Positions 1 to 8,080 are shown, counted from the first letter of the stretch. The stretch: DNA of 64,000 nucleotides from Brevundimonas sp. (GCF_003248455.1 NZ_QFNM01000005.1:112786-176785), one strand, 5' to 3'. Notes: generated from the sequence alone by a model not told the origin. Numbers and translations are program-made.

Positions 1-385
1 CGCCTGGTCGTCGAGGCCGCAAAGTCCATCGATAGCCCTGATTCATCGCCGAACCCTTCATCGGAAGTGCAACAATCCTTCGATGGACCAACGGTTCCAG
101 TGTCCGATTTGCGACTCGTCATCATCGGCAACAATTGGAAAACACTTGGAACTTGCTCTCTCTCTACTGGTTCGAGCGCCTCGAGGGGCCGGACGTGGAT
201 CGGCGCGGAACGATTGGGGGGCTGTCGCCCTGGATAGGCGTGGCGGCTCGCTGCGGCGACCTCGACCGGGGCGTCTAAGGCCGCGCCAGGACGGGTCGGG
301 GAGCGCTCCCGCGAACTGTTGCAAACCGGACAGACGGAACCGAGGCGGCGCTGCGGTCTTGAGTGTCGAAACTCCCGGAGCACTC
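1..385. other. Unresolved region upstream of the hemerythrin gene
   Basis: I recognise no gene here. One forward frame is open from base 1 to a TAG at 229-231 and could be the 3' end of a gene that starts before the window. A second forward frame, open from about base 42 to a TAA at 279-281, has G/C-rich third positions and reads like coding sequence after about base 150 (it contains WFERLEGPDVDRRGTIGGL). The apparent switch of coding character between frames near base 150 would fit a degraded or frameshifted gene, but no family is recognisable and chance open frames are common in DNA this rich in GC. An extended frame running from 83 into the hemerythrin gene is judged non-coding before 386. 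Confidence 0.25.
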
Positions 386-916
386 ATGTCGCTGATCGAT
401 AAGGCCCTTGCCGCCATCACGCCTCAGCCGTCCGCCGAAAAGCGGGCCGAAGCCACCGAAAACGCCCGAGCCGTCGCATCGCGAGGCGATTGGCTGTCCG
501 CAGTTCTCGACCATCACGATCAGATTCGGGAAGCCTTCGCCGTCGGTCGTGCAGCGAAGACGGCGGCCGAACGGACAGCGGCCATGAAGGCCTTGGCCCT
601 GGTCCTCAACGGGCATTCGTTGGCCGAGGAACTGGTGCTCTATCCCGCGCTCGCCCAGGCGGGCGAAAAGGCTCATGCCGCGCACGCCTATCTGGAGCAG
701 ACGACGGCGAAAGCGCAGATGGCCGAACTCGAAAACATCGCGCCTTCGAAAACCGCCTGGATGGACAAGTGGGAACACATCGAGGGCGCGGTTCTGACCC
801 ACATGTTCGAGGAGGAGAGCGGTTGGTTCCTCACCCTTAAGAACAAGGCGGAACAGCCGACGCGCCTGACCGAGCGCTATCTTGAAGAGTTCCACCGCTA
901 CGCCGGCGCGGCTTGA
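386..916 (+). CDS. Hemerythrin (HHE) domain-containing protein
   Basis: A 176-residue soluble, mainly helical protein. The pattern HHDQIREAF, then GHSLAEELVLYPAL, then HAAHAYLEQT and finally HMFEEESGWF matches the two HHE helical repeats that bind a non-haem di-iron centre, with His and Glu/Asp ligands spread over about residues 42-150. Such proteins bind oxygen, nitric oxide or iron, or protect iron clusters; the specific role here is unknown. The start at 386 (MSLIDKAL) is chosen because the in-frame upstream extension to 83 is arginine-rich and does not resemble the family. No ribosome site is obvious (cggagcactc precedes the ATG). It stands alone: metN follows 242 bases later on the same strand, after a spacer containing an inverted repeat. 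Confidence 0.8.
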   Translation: MSLIDKALAAITPQPSAEKRAEATENARAVASRGDWLSAVLDHHDQIREAFAVGRAAKTAAERTAAMKALALVLNGHSLAEELVLYPALAQAGEKAHAAHAYLEQTTAKAQMAELENIAPSKTAWMDKWEHIEGAVLTHMFEEESGWFLTLKNKAEQPTRLTERYLEEFHRYAGAA

Positions 917-1092
917 GGTCGGCCTGACGTCGTCTGGCCGCTCGCTATTCTACCTGTCTGAGCCCGATCACCGCCCAGCTATCATTGCGACACGCCCGGA
1001 TCGGATACGAAAAGCTGCGGAAACGCCGTGGCGCTTCACCCTGGCGGGTTCGCCCTGGCTAAGCCGCAGGATCGGCGGGATCGGGACGCGCT

Positions 1093-1119
1093 GAGAATGT
1101 GTGGTCGCCCGACATTCTC
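1093..1119. promoter_or_regulatory. Perfect 8-bp inverted repeat in the leader of the met transporter operon
   Basis: GAGAATGT at 1093-1100 and ACATTCTC at 1112-1119 form a perfect 8-bp stem with an 11-base loop, 39 bases before metN. There is no T-tract, so it is not an intrinsic terminator. It could be a repressor operator or an RNA leader hairpin. Methionine transporter genes are commonly controlled by SAM riboswitches or repressors, but this sequence does not match the SAM-II core that I know. The remainder of the 917-1158 spacer shows nothing else that I can name. Confidence 0.35.
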
Positions 1120-1158
1120 CTTGCCACCCCGGCCGCTGCGTCGCACTAGACCGGCCCG

Positions 1159-2163
1159 ATGTCAGCAAACTCAATGATCCGACTGGAAGGCGTGACCCGC
1201 CGGTTTCGCACCGCCGCCGGGGAGCGCACGGCCCTGGATGCGGTCGATCTGTCCGTCACGGCAGGCGAGGTGTTCGGCGTGGTGGGCCGCTCCGGCGCCG
1301 GCAAGTCGACCCTGGTGCGGACCATCAATCTGCTGGAACGGCCCGACGCCGGCCGTGTCTGGGTGGGCGACCAGGACCTGATGGGGTTGAAACCGGCGGC
1401 ACTGCGCGCCGCACGCCGTCGCATCGGCATGATCTTCCAGCATTTCAACCTGCTGCACAGCCGCACCATTCGCGACAACGTCGCTCTGCCTCTGGCGCTG
1501 GAAGGCCGCCCCCGCGACCTGATCGCCAGACGGGTCGATGAGTTGATGGAGCGGTTGGGTCTGGCGGAGCACGCCCGTAAATACCCCGCCCAACTGTCCG
1601 GCGGCCAGAAGCAGCGCGTCGGCATCGCCCGCGCCCTGGCCTGCGAACCGTCGATCCTGCTGTGCGACGAGGCGACCAGCGCGCTCGATCCCGAGACGAC
1701 CGAGGACATCCTGTCCCTGCTGGACCGGCTGAACCGCGACCTGGGTCTGACCCTGGTGCTGATCACCCACGAAATGGAGGTGGTGCGCCGTGTCTGCGAC
1801 AAGGTGGCGGTGATGGAGGGGGGGCGGATCGTCGAGACGGGCGCTACCGCCGATGTCTTCCTTAATCCTGGCGCCCCGGCGACGCGCAGCCTGCTGGCCG
1901 AGGGCGAAGCCCGCACGGCGACGCCGCGCCCTGTCGGCGGCATGGTCGCGCGTCTTGTCTTCCGCGGCCAGCAGACCTTCCAGCCGGTGCTAAGCCGCAT
2001 CTCGCGCGAAACGGGCGTCGATCACGCCATCCTGGCCGGCCGCATCGGCCGGTTCCGTGATCAGCCCTATGGTCAGCTGGAGATTTCGTTGCTGGGCGGC
2101 GATCCGCAGGCGGCGATCGAACGGCTCAGGGCCGAGGGCGTCGAGGTGGAGGTGGCGTCGTGA
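1159..2163 (+). CDS. metN: Methionine ABC transporter ATP-binding protein MetN
   Basis: ATPase subunit of the MetNIQ importer, which takes up D- and L-methionine at the inner membrane. The 334-residue protein has a Walker A motif GRSGAGKST at about residues 43-51, the Q-loop IFQHFN, the ABC signature LSGGQKQRVGIARAL near residue 150, Walker B ILLCDEATSALD and the H-loop ITHEME. After about residue 255 follows a C-terminal NIL/ACT-like domain (VARLVFRGQQTF onward), which binds methionine and mediates feedback inhibition in characterised MetN proteins. ATG at 1159 is used; ATG at 1174 (MIRLEGV) is an alternative. No clear ribosome-binding site precedes either. The TGA overlaps the metI ATG (TGATG), so the two are translationally coupled. 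Confidence 0.93.
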   Translation: MSANSMIRLEGVTRRFRTAAGERTALDAVDLSVTAGEVFGVVGRSGAGKSTLVRTINLLERPDAGRVWVGDQDLMGLKPAALRAARRRIGMIFQHFNLLHSRTIRDNVALPLALEGRPRDLIARRVDELMERLGLAEHARKYPAQLSGGQKQRVGIARALACEPSILLCDEATSALDPETTEDILSLLDRLNRDLGLTLVLITHEMEVVRRVCDKVAVMEGGRIVETGATADVFLNPGAPATRSLLAEGEARTATPRPVGGMVARLVFRGQQTFQPVLSRISRETGVDHAILAGRIGRFRDQPYGQLEISLLGGDPQAAIERLRAEGVEVEVAS

Positions 2164-2822
2164 TGTTCGGATCCAACATCGACTGGACCGCCATAGCCGA
2201 GGCGACAGGCGACACCTTGCTGATGCTGGCCGCCTCGCTGGTCATCACGATCCTGCTGGGGTTGCCGTTGGGGGTGGCCCTCTATGTCACGGGCCGGGGG
2301 CGGATTCTGGAGGACCGCATCGTCCACGCCCTGCTGTCCTTCGTGGTCAATGTGCTGCGCTCGGTGCCCTTCATCATTCTGCTGATCGTCATGCTGCCGG
2401 CGACGGTGCTGCTGGTCGGCACGTCGCTAGGCGTAGCCGGGGCCATTCCGCCCCTCGTTGTCGGCGCCGCGCCCTTCTATGCGCGCCTGGTCGAGACGGC
2501 CCTCAGGGAGGTGGAGCGCGGCATGATCGAGGCGACCCAGGCCATGGGCGGCACGACGTGGCAGATCGTGCGCCGGGTGCTGCTGCCCGAGGCCCTGCCG
2601 GGCCTGATCGCCGGCGCCACCGTCACCGCCATCGCCCTGGTCGGCTACACGGCCATGGCCGGGGTCGTAGGGGCGGGCGGTCTGGGCGACCTGGCCATCC
2701 GCTTCGGCTATCAGCGGTTCCAGACCGACGTCATGGCGGTGACGGTAGTTCTGCTGCTCGTCATCGTACAAATTCTGCAAGTGCTCGGCGACCGTTGGGT
2801 GGCTAGAGTCTCGCACCGCTAG
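2163..2822 (+). CDS. metI: Methionine ABC transporter permease MetI
   Basis: Inner-membrane permease of the methionine importer, 219 residues, with about five hydrophobic segments. The EAA loop that docks on the ATPase is visible as EATQAMGGTTWQIVRRVLLPEALPG split around residues 124-148, and the C-terminal part GYTAMAGVVGAGGLGDLAIR is characteristic of MetI. ATG at 2163 overlaps the metN stop codon; a GTG three bases upstream (2160) is also possible. metQ follows after 15 bases, completing the N-I-Q order usual for this system. Confidence 0.92.
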   Translation: MFGSNIDWTAIAEATGDTLLMLAASLVITILLGLPLGVALYVTGRGRILEDRIVHALLSFVVNVLRSVPFIILLIVMLPATVLLVGTSLGVAGAIPPLVVGAAPFYARLVETALREVERGMIEATQAMGGTTWQIVRRVLLPEALPGLIAGATVTAIALVGYTAMAGVVGAGGLGDLAIRFGYQRFQTDVMAVTVVLLLVIVQILQVLGDRWVARVSHR

Positions 2823-2837
2823 GTCGAAGGTTTTCCC

Positions 2838-3644
2838 ATGCTGCGCCGTTCCGTTTTCCTGTCCGCCCTGGCTCTGGCCCTGGTTCCCGCCTTGGCCGCC
2901 TGCGGGCGCCAGGCGGCGGACGGCCAGGGGCCGCTGAAAGTCGGCGCGACCGCCGTGCCGCACGCCGAGATCCTGGAACAGGTGAAGCTGATCCTGGCCA
3001 AGGAAGGGATCGACCTGCAGATCGTCGTCTTCAACGACTACGTCCAGCCCAACACCCAACTGGCCGAGAAGCGGCTGGACGCCAACTATTTCCAGACCAA
3101 GCCCTATCTGGACGAGTTCAACGCCGGTCGCGGCGCGAACCTGGTCACGGTCGCCGGCGTCCATGTCGAGCCGCTCGGCGCCTATTCCCGCAAGCACGGG
3201 ACCCTGGCGGCCCTTCCGAACGGCGCCGAGATCGCCCTGCCGAACGATGCATCCAACACCGGCCGTTCGTTGTTGCTGTTGAAGGCGGCGCGCCTGATCG
3301 CCCTGAAGAAGGGCGCCGATCCGTTGCAGACGGTGGCGGACATCGCGGGCAATCCCAAGGGGTTCCGTTTCCGCGAACTGGAGGCGGCCACCCTGCCGCG
3401 CGTTCTGGACCAGGTCGATCTGGCGGTGATCAACACCAACTACGCGCTGGACGCCGGCCTCAGCCCCCGCAACGACGCCCTGACGCTGGAGGGCGGCGAC
3501 AGCCCCTATGTGAACTATCTCGTCGCCCGCGCCGACAACCGCGACGATCCCCGCATCAGGGCTCTGGCCGCCGCCCTCACCAGCCAGACGATCAAGGACT
3601 ACATCAACCGCACCTACGCAGGCGCCGTCGTCCCGGCCCGATGA
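2838..3644 (+). CDS. metQ: Methionine-binding lipoprotein MetQ
   Basis: Periplasmic substrate-binding component of the MetNIQ importer, 268 residues. The N-terminus is a lipoprotein signal (MLRRSVFLSALALALVPA followed by the lipobox LAAC), so the mature protein is probably anchored through Cys21. The body carries the NLPA/MetQ hallmarks KVGATAVPHAEIL, QPNTQLAEKRLDANYFQT, the segment ALPNDASNTGRSLLLL and NTNYALDAGL. It is the last gene of the operon, 15 bases after metI. I see no strong terminator in the 143 bases before the convergent copB gene. Confidence 0.92.
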   Translation: MLRRSVFLSALALALVPALAACGRQAADGQGPLKVGATAVPHAEILEQVKLILAKEGIDLQIVVFNDYVQPNTQLAEKRLDANYFQTKPYLDEFNAGRGANLVTVAGVHVEPLGAYSRKHGTLAALPNGAEIALPNDASNTGRSLLLLKAARLIALKKGADPLQTVADIAGNPKGFRFRELEAATLPRVLDQVDLAVINTNYALDAGLSPRNDALTLEGGDSPYVNYLVARADNRDDPRIRALAAALTSQTIKDYINRTYAGAVVPAR

Positions 3645-3787
3645 TAACTTCGCCAGCCTATCACTTCTCGCCGACATCACACTGTGGGCCAAACGAATCC
3701 GCTCGCGCTTCGAATCCTCCACCCGGTCTGTGGCGCGAGTTGCGCTCGATCCGACGTCCGATCTAGGCCTGAGCCTGGCCGCCGTAG

Positions 3788-4720
3788 TCAGAACCAGCCC
3801 TTGAGGCCGACAACGACTTGGGCGCCGTCGCGGTCGCCGCCATGCGCCCGGACCATGTCAGCGGTCGATCCGAAGGCGCGGGTCCATTCAACGCCGAGAT
3901 AGGGGGCGAACTCGCGCCTGATCTCGTATCGCAGGCGAAACCCGGCCTGGATCGACGACAGGCCGGCGCCGATCCGCCGTTCGGGATTGTCGCGGGCCGA
4001 AAGCGCCACCTCGACGCGGGGTTGCAGGATCAGCCGTTGAGTGATGCGCTGGTCGTATTCAGTCTCGACGCTGGCGGTTAGATCGCCCTGGGTGGACAGG
4101 AAGGCGGCCGCGTCGATTTCCAGCCAATAGGGGGCCAGACCCTGAAACCCCAGCACGGCGTGGGTCGTATCCGGCCCGTCGGGACGAATATCCTGACGCA
4201 CGCCGGCCTGCAGATTCCAGAACGGCGAGATGGCGCGGCTGTAGAGGGCCTGGAGTTCCGCCTCGTGAAGCCGACCGTGCGGATCGCCTTCGCCCTCGGC
4301 CTTCCACCAGAAACGGTGGATGTCGCCGCCGGTCCAGCCCTGGGCGTCCCACCCATAGGCGTCGGGGCCGTCGCCGAATCCCGCCTCCACACGCTCGATG
4401 ACGACGGCGGTCGTGCGGACGTCGCCGTTCTCGACGACCAGCAGACGACGCGAGGCGGCCATGGCCTCGGCGCCGAAGATCGCATCGGCGGCATGGGCGG
4501 GGCCGGACAGGGCGGCGGCAGACGGGGCGGCGGCGGACGTAGGGTCTTCCGGCGCGGGCGTCGCCATGCCGCCCATGTCGTGACCGGCGTGCGGATCATG
4601 CGGCGCCGATGTCGGCGCCGGCGTCATGACATGGCCTGCGTGAGGATCGACGGTCTGGGGCGACGGCAGGGCCTGGGCGACGAGCGCCAGGGACGTCAGG
4701 GTCAGGAGAAGACCGCTCAT
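3788..4720 (-). CDS. copB: Copper resistance protein CopB (outer membrane)
   Basis: A 310-residue protein with a signal peptide (MSGLLLTLTSLALVAQAL) followed by a His/Met-rich stretch (DPHAGHVMTPAP, DPHAGHDMGGMA) typical of PcoB/CopB copper-binding N-termini. The rest is a predicted beta-barrel resembling the PF05275 family: WDAQGWTGGDIHRFWWKAEGE, FWNLQAGVRQD, RLILQPRVEVALSA and the terminal VGLKGWF ending in aromatic Phe. It is thought to bind or export copper at the outer membrane alongside CopA. The start at 4720 overlaps the copA TGA as ATGA, showing translational coupling; a longer in-frame extension to 4807 lies inside copA and is ignored. Confidence 0.92.
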   Translation of the reverse strand: MSGLLLTLTSLALVAQALPSPQTVDPHAGHVMTPAPTSAPHDPHAGHDMGGMATPAPEDPTSAAAPSAAALSGPAHAADAIFGAEAMAASRRLLVVENGDVRTTAVVIERVEAGFGDGPDAYGWDAQGWTGGDIHRFWWKAEGEGDPHGRLHEAELQALYSRAISPFWNLQAGVRQDIRPDGPDTTHAVLGFQGLAPYWLEIDAAAFLSTQGDLTASVETEYDQRITQRLILQPRVEVALSARDNPERRIGAGLSSIQAGFRLRYEIRREFAPYLGVEWTRAFGSTADMVRAHGGDRDGAQVVVGLKGWF

Positions 4721-6456
4721 GAGAGGTCTCCGTCCAGCGGTCGCACCGTCACCACATTGAACATGCCTGCGTGCATGTGCATCAGCAGATGACAGTGGAA
4801 GGCCCAATCGCCCGGCGCGTCGGCGGTCAGGTCGAACGCGACCTTGGACCCCGGCGCCACATTGACCGTGTGTTTCAACGGCTTATGGCCAGCCGGGCCG
4901 CCCGTCACCAGTTCGAAGAAATGGCCGTGCAGATGGATGGGGTGGGACATCATGGTGTCATTGACCAGGGTCACGCGCACCCTTTCGTTCCGCTCGAACC
5001 GGATCGGCTCGACCAGTTCGGAGAATTTGCGCCCGTCGAAACCCCACATGAACCGCTCCATATTGCCGGTCAGGTGGATCTCCAGGCTTCGCGACGGCGG
5101 GCGTGGGTCCTTGTTGGGGCTAAGAGAGACCAAATCGGTATAGACCAGCACCCGGTGCGGCGCGTCCTGAAGGCTCAGAGGCCGTTCGCCCAGACGGTCG
5201 GCGGGCGCGGGCGAGATCATGTCGACGCCGACCCCCACGGCCATGCCCGGCGGCGCCTTGGACGGATCGCGCATGGACATGGCGCCATGATCCATTGAGC
5301 CGTGGTCCATGTCCGCCATTGCGCCGTGGTCCATGCCGCCCATCCCCATGTCGCGCGGGGTCAGGTTCGGAACGGGTCTCAGCGCCGGAACCTCCGCCGT
5401 CATGCCCAGGCGCGGCGCCAGGGTCGCGCGCGCCATGCCGGACCGGTCGATGGCCTCGGCCACAATCGTGTAGGCGCGGTCGTCGGGCAGACGGACGACG
5501 ACGTCATAGGTTTCGGCGACCGAAATCTGGAACTCGTCGGTTTCGACCGGGCGGACGTTCTGGCCGTCGGCGCCCACCACGGTCATGGCCAGGCCGGGGA
5601 TGCGGACGTTGAAGATCGACATGGCCGAGGCGTTGATGATGCGCAGGCGCACCCGCTCGCCGGGCCGGAACAGGCCGGTCCAGTTCTCCTGAGGCCCGTG
5701 ACCGTTGACCAGATAGGTGTAGGTCGAACCGCTGACGTCCAGGATGTCGCGCGGGTCCATCCGCATCGACCCCCACATCCGTCGTTCACGCAGGCCCATC
5801 CGGTCCGAGCCGTCGATCAGGCCGGATAGAGTGGTGCGCTGGCGGTTGAAATAACCTGGCCTCTTTTTCAGCCTGTCCAGAATCTGGTGCGGATGCAGAA
5901 AGCTCCAGTCCGACAGCACGAGCACATGCTCGCGGTCATAGGCGACCGGATCGGCGCCCGCAGGGTCTATGACGAGCGGGCCGTAATGGCCCATCGCCTC
6001 CTGCAGGTTCGAATGGCTGTGATACCAGTATGTCCCCGCCTGTCTGACCGGGAATTCATAGACGAAGGTCTCGCCGGCCTTGATGCCGAGGAAGCTGATG
6101 CCGGGCACCCCGTCCATCTGGAAGGGCAGCAGCAGGCCGTGCCAGTGGATCGAGGTGTCCTCGTCCAGGGTGTTGGTCACGCTCAGGCGCGCTTTCTGGC
6201 CCTCGCGCAGCCGGATCAGGGGGGCGGGCAGGGTTCCGTTCACCGTAACCGCATGGCCGGTGCGGCCGCCGACGGTGAACGTGGAATGCCCGACCGTCAG
6301 GTCGATGTTCGGACCCGTCAGGGTCGGCAGATCGGCCCCGATGCCCGACGATCCCGTCTGCGCCCAGGCCGGCAGGGCGGATTGCAGCGCCATCAGCCCG
6401 CCGCCGGCGGCGACGCCGCGCAGCAGGCTGCGGCGATCCAGTGAAGCCTGTCTCAT
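4717..6456 (-). CDS. copA: Copper resistance multicopper oxidase CopA (Tat-exported)
   Basis: A periplasmic multicopper oxidase of the PcoA/CopA type, 579 residues, thought to oxidise Cu(I) to the less toxic Cu(II). The N-terminus has a twin-arginine signal (DRRSLLRGVAAGGG). Copper-ligand motifs are in order: HWHGLLLPFQMDGVPG near residue 104, WYHSHSNLQ near 145, HPIHLHGHFF near 515 and HCHLLMHMHAGM near 554. A Met/His-rich insertion (MGMGGMDHGAMADMDHG) near residues 380-410 should bind extra copper. The start at 6456 is chosen because the Tat signal begins there and the ATG overlaps the upstream gene's stop (ATGA). It is the middle gene of a three-gene coupled operon. Confidence 0.95.
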   Translation of the reverse strand: MRQASLDRRSLLRGVAAGGGLMALQSALPAWAQTGSSGIGADLPTLTGPNIDLTVGHSTFTVGGRTGHAVTVNGTLPAPLIRLREGQKARLSVTNTLDEDTSIHWHGLLLPFQMDGVPGISFLGIKAGETFVYEFPVRQAGTYWYHSHSNLQEAMGHYGPLVIDPAGADPVAYDREHVLVLSDWSFLHPHQILDRLKKRPGYFNRQRTTLSGLIDGSDRMGLRERRMWGSMRMDPRDILDVSGSTYTYLVNGHGPQENWTGLFRPGERVRLRIINASAMSIFNVRIPGLAMTVVGADGQNVRPVETDEFQISVAETYDVVVRLPDDRAYTIVAEAIDRSGMARATLAPRLGMTAEVPALRPVPNLTPRDMGMGGMDHGAMADMDHGSMDHGAMSMRDPSKAPPGMAVGVGVDMISPAPADRLGERPLSLQDAPHRVLVYTDLVSLSPNKDPRPPSRSLEIHLTGNMERFMWGFDGRKFSELVEPIRFERNERVRVTLVNDTMMSHPIHLHGHFFELVTGGPAGHKPLKHTVNVAPGSKVAFDLTADAPGDWAFHCHLLMHMHAGMFNVVTVRPLDGDLS

Positions 6457-7199
6457 ATCGCCATCGCCAGCATGGCGACGGCCATGGCGATCATCATCAG
6501 GTTTTCGGTCAGGCTGACGAAGCCCAGCGGCACGTTCGACGATCCGCCGACGCAGGCGCATTTTAGCACGCGCCGGTCGATATAGACCGCCTTGAACACC
6601 GAGGCCGCGCCTACGCCGCCGATGAACAGGGCGACCGGGGCCGACAGCCAGGTCAGGGCGCCAGCCAGCATCAGAACGCCCGCGCCCAGCTCGGCGAAGG
6701 GATAGACATAGGCGTAGCTCGGCCGTTTCTGCGCCAGCAGGTCGTAGTTCAGGAACATGGTCGAGAATTTCTCGACGTCCTGCAGCTTCAGCATCGCCAG
6801 CAGGCACATGGCCGTCGCGATGAAGTTCGGCAGGATCGACAGACTGGCCAGGGTGCCGAACCTCAGCCAGGCGATTGCCGCTGCGATCAGCAGGGCCACG
6901 GCGAACACGGCCAGGACGGGCGTATAGCTGGTCGCGCTGGGCTCGGGGACCTTCTGACCGAAGAAGCGGCGCAGATCGTCGTGCCCGCCGATCCGTTGTC
7001 CGTCGATGAAGGTCTGGGGCGTGGTTCTGACGTCGTGTTCGGCCTTGAAGGCGTCGGTTTCGGCGCGGCTGGTCAGGTGGCGGTCATCGACCCGGTAGCC
7101 TTTGCGCTTCAACAACCACAGGGATTTTCGGCCGTAAGGGCAGACATGCTCGGGCATGACCATCCGATACAGGGTGGCGGTCTTTTCGGCTGCGGGCAT
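6453..7199 (-). CDS. Glutaredoxin-MauE/DoxX fusion membrane protein
   Basis: A 248-residue two-domain protein. Residues 1-80 are a glutaredoxin-like domain with a CPYG site (a single active Cys instead of CPYC), a TTPQTFIDG cis-proline motif and the GGHDDLRRFF end typical of glutaredoxins. Residues about 90-248 contain four hydrophobic segments of the MauE/DoxX type with the conserved CACVGGSSNVPLG loop, whose Cys pair resembles that of thiol-disulfide MauE proteins. It may move electrons across the inner membrane to keep periplasmic copper proteins or thiols reduced; that is inference. It is the first gene of the copper operon, has the ribosome site GGAAAG just before its ATG, and is overlapped by copA by four bases. 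Confidence 0.85.
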   Translation of the reverse strand: MPAAEKTATLYRMVMPEHVCPYGRKSLWLLKRKGYRVDDRHLTSRAETDAFKAEHDVRTTPQTFIDGQRIGGHDDLRRFFGQKVPEPSATSYTPVLAVFAVALLIAAAIAWLRFGTLASLSILPNFIATAMCLLAMLKLQDVEKFSTMFLNYDLLAQKRPSYAYVYPFAELGAGVLMLAGALTWLSAPVALFIGGVGAASVFKAVYIDRRVLKCACVGGSSNVPLGFVSLTENLMMIAMAVAMLAMAI

Positions 7200-7235
7200 C
7201 GACTTTCCGGAAAGGCTGACAAGGGGATTTCGCCC

Positions 7236-7266
7236 GTGTACGGTCTGTACCGTGGTACGGAGTCAA
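7236..7266 (-). promoter_or_regulatory. MerR-type promoter/operator of the copper operon
   Basis: Read on the minus strand, TTGACT (7266-7261) is a -35 box and GTACAC (7241-7236) a candidate -10 box, separated by exactly 19 bases, the over-long spacer that MerR-family activators require. The spacer holds the dyad GTACC-AC-GGTAC (7258-7247). The first bases, TTGACTCCGTAC, are the same as those I recall for the mer operon promoter of Tn21/Tn501, with the same four-base gap between GTAC half-sites. Transcription would start near 7229, about 30 bases upstream of the first operon gene. The -35 box adjoins the ribosome site of the divergent regulator, so the regulator probably also represses itself. 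Confidence 0.8.
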
Positions 7267-7269
7267 GCG

Positions 7270-7665
7270 ATGGTGATGACGATCGGCCGACTGGCCAAGT
7301 CCGGCGGAGTAGGGGTGGAGACGATTCGCTACTATCAGCGGCGTGGTCTGCTACGCACGCCCTCGGGCGAGGGGACGACCCGGCGATATGAACCCGCCGA
7401 TCAGGATCGCCTGCGCTTCATTCGCCAGGCGCAGACGGCGGGCTTCACCCTGGCGCAGATCGGGGAATTGCTGACCTTGGACGCCGGGACGGATCGCACC
7501 AAGGTCCGCGCCATCGCTAAAGGTCGGATCGCCGAACTGGACCGTCAGATTGCGGAGTTGCAGGGCGCGCGGTCGGCGCTGCAGCGGCTGGCGTCGGACT
7601 GCGCGCGCAGCCAGGAGGGGCCTTGCCCCATCCTGAAGGCGTTCGAACAGACCGTTACGGCGTAA
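7270..7665 (+). CDS. MerR-family, CueR-like metal-responsive regulator
   Basis: A 131-residue regulator. The N-terminal winged helix (MTIGRLAKSGGVGVETIRYYQRRGLL) is followed by a dimerisation helix and the C-terminal metal loop CARSQEGPC, in which the two Cys are 8 apart as in Cu(I)-sensing CueR (in Hg-sensing MerR they are 9 apart). The Cys that MerR has at the start of the dimerisation helix is absent (GTDRTKVRAIA there), again as in CueR. This and the divergent copper operon favour monovalent copper sensing. The start at 7270 has GGAG at good spacing; ATG at 7276 is an alternative. The 3' end overlaps the convergent gene by 11 bases. Confidence 0.88.
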   Translation: MVMTIGRLAKSGGVGVETIRYYQRRGLLRTPSGEGTTRRYEPADQDRLRFIRQAQTAGFTLAQIGELLTLDAGTDRTKVRAIAKGRIAELDRQIAELQGARSALQRLASDCARSQEGPCPILKAFEQTVTA

Positions 7666-7981
7666 AGTCGATGGTGCGTTCGAAGGGAGCGTCCACGGGG
7701 CGGCCGTTTTCCGTGATCGGCGTGACCTCGGCGTTGTTCATCAACGCCAACGCCGCCTCGCCGAAGCCATAGCCTGGCTTGCTTTCTTCCAGCACGACGC
7801 AGTCGGCCACATGGCCTGACGCCAGAGCGGTGCAGCGCAGGCGGACGCTGAACCGCTCCTGCGGAACGGTCGAGGCCTTCTGAACCTGCGCCGGTTTGAG
7901 ATCGGCCAAGTCGCGGGGCAGGGCGTCGGTGGGCGCGCCCAGCAGGGTCGTCATCAGGGTCAGGCCGAGGATCAGGGTCAT
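7655..7981 (-). CDS. Small secreted protein with a TonB C-terminal-like fold
   Basis: A 108-residue protein with a signal peptide (MTLILGLTLMTTLLGAPTDA) and a mature part reminiscent of TonB C-terminal domains: RLRCTALASGHVADCVVLEE, then GYGFGEAALALMNNAEVTP, then RTIDF. Two Cys (in RLRCTA and VADCVV) could form a disulfide. It lacks the transmembrane anchor and proline-rich spacer of a true TonB, so a role as an energy transducer is doubtful. It stands alone and converges on the CueR-like gene with an 11-base overlap. Function unknown. Confidence 0.65.
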   Translation of the reverse strand: MTLILGLTLMTTLLGAPTDALPRDLADLKPAQVQKASTVPQERFSVRLRCTALASGHVADCVVLEESKPGYGFGEAALALMNNAEVTPITENGRPVDAPFERTIDFTP

Positions 7982-8080
7982 GGCGTGTCTCGCTTACGCC
8001 CTATTAAGATTTGATCGCGACCAATGTTCCACCGACCGATGAACTGTGTTCGGGGCGTGTCCTGCGCGGCACAGATCGCC

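Noticed and set aside
1011..1090. A possible SAM-II or other SAM riboswitch in the metN leader
   Set aside because: I looked for the conserved SAM-II pseudoknot and the GCTAAA core; GGCTAAGCC is present but the surrounding pairing is not. Only the inverted repeat at 1093-1119 is reported.
3695..3725. A tRNA T-arm-like sequence (CTTCGAATCCTCC) between metQ and copB
   Set aside because: No acceptor, D or anticodon arms could be paired around it, so it is most likely chance.
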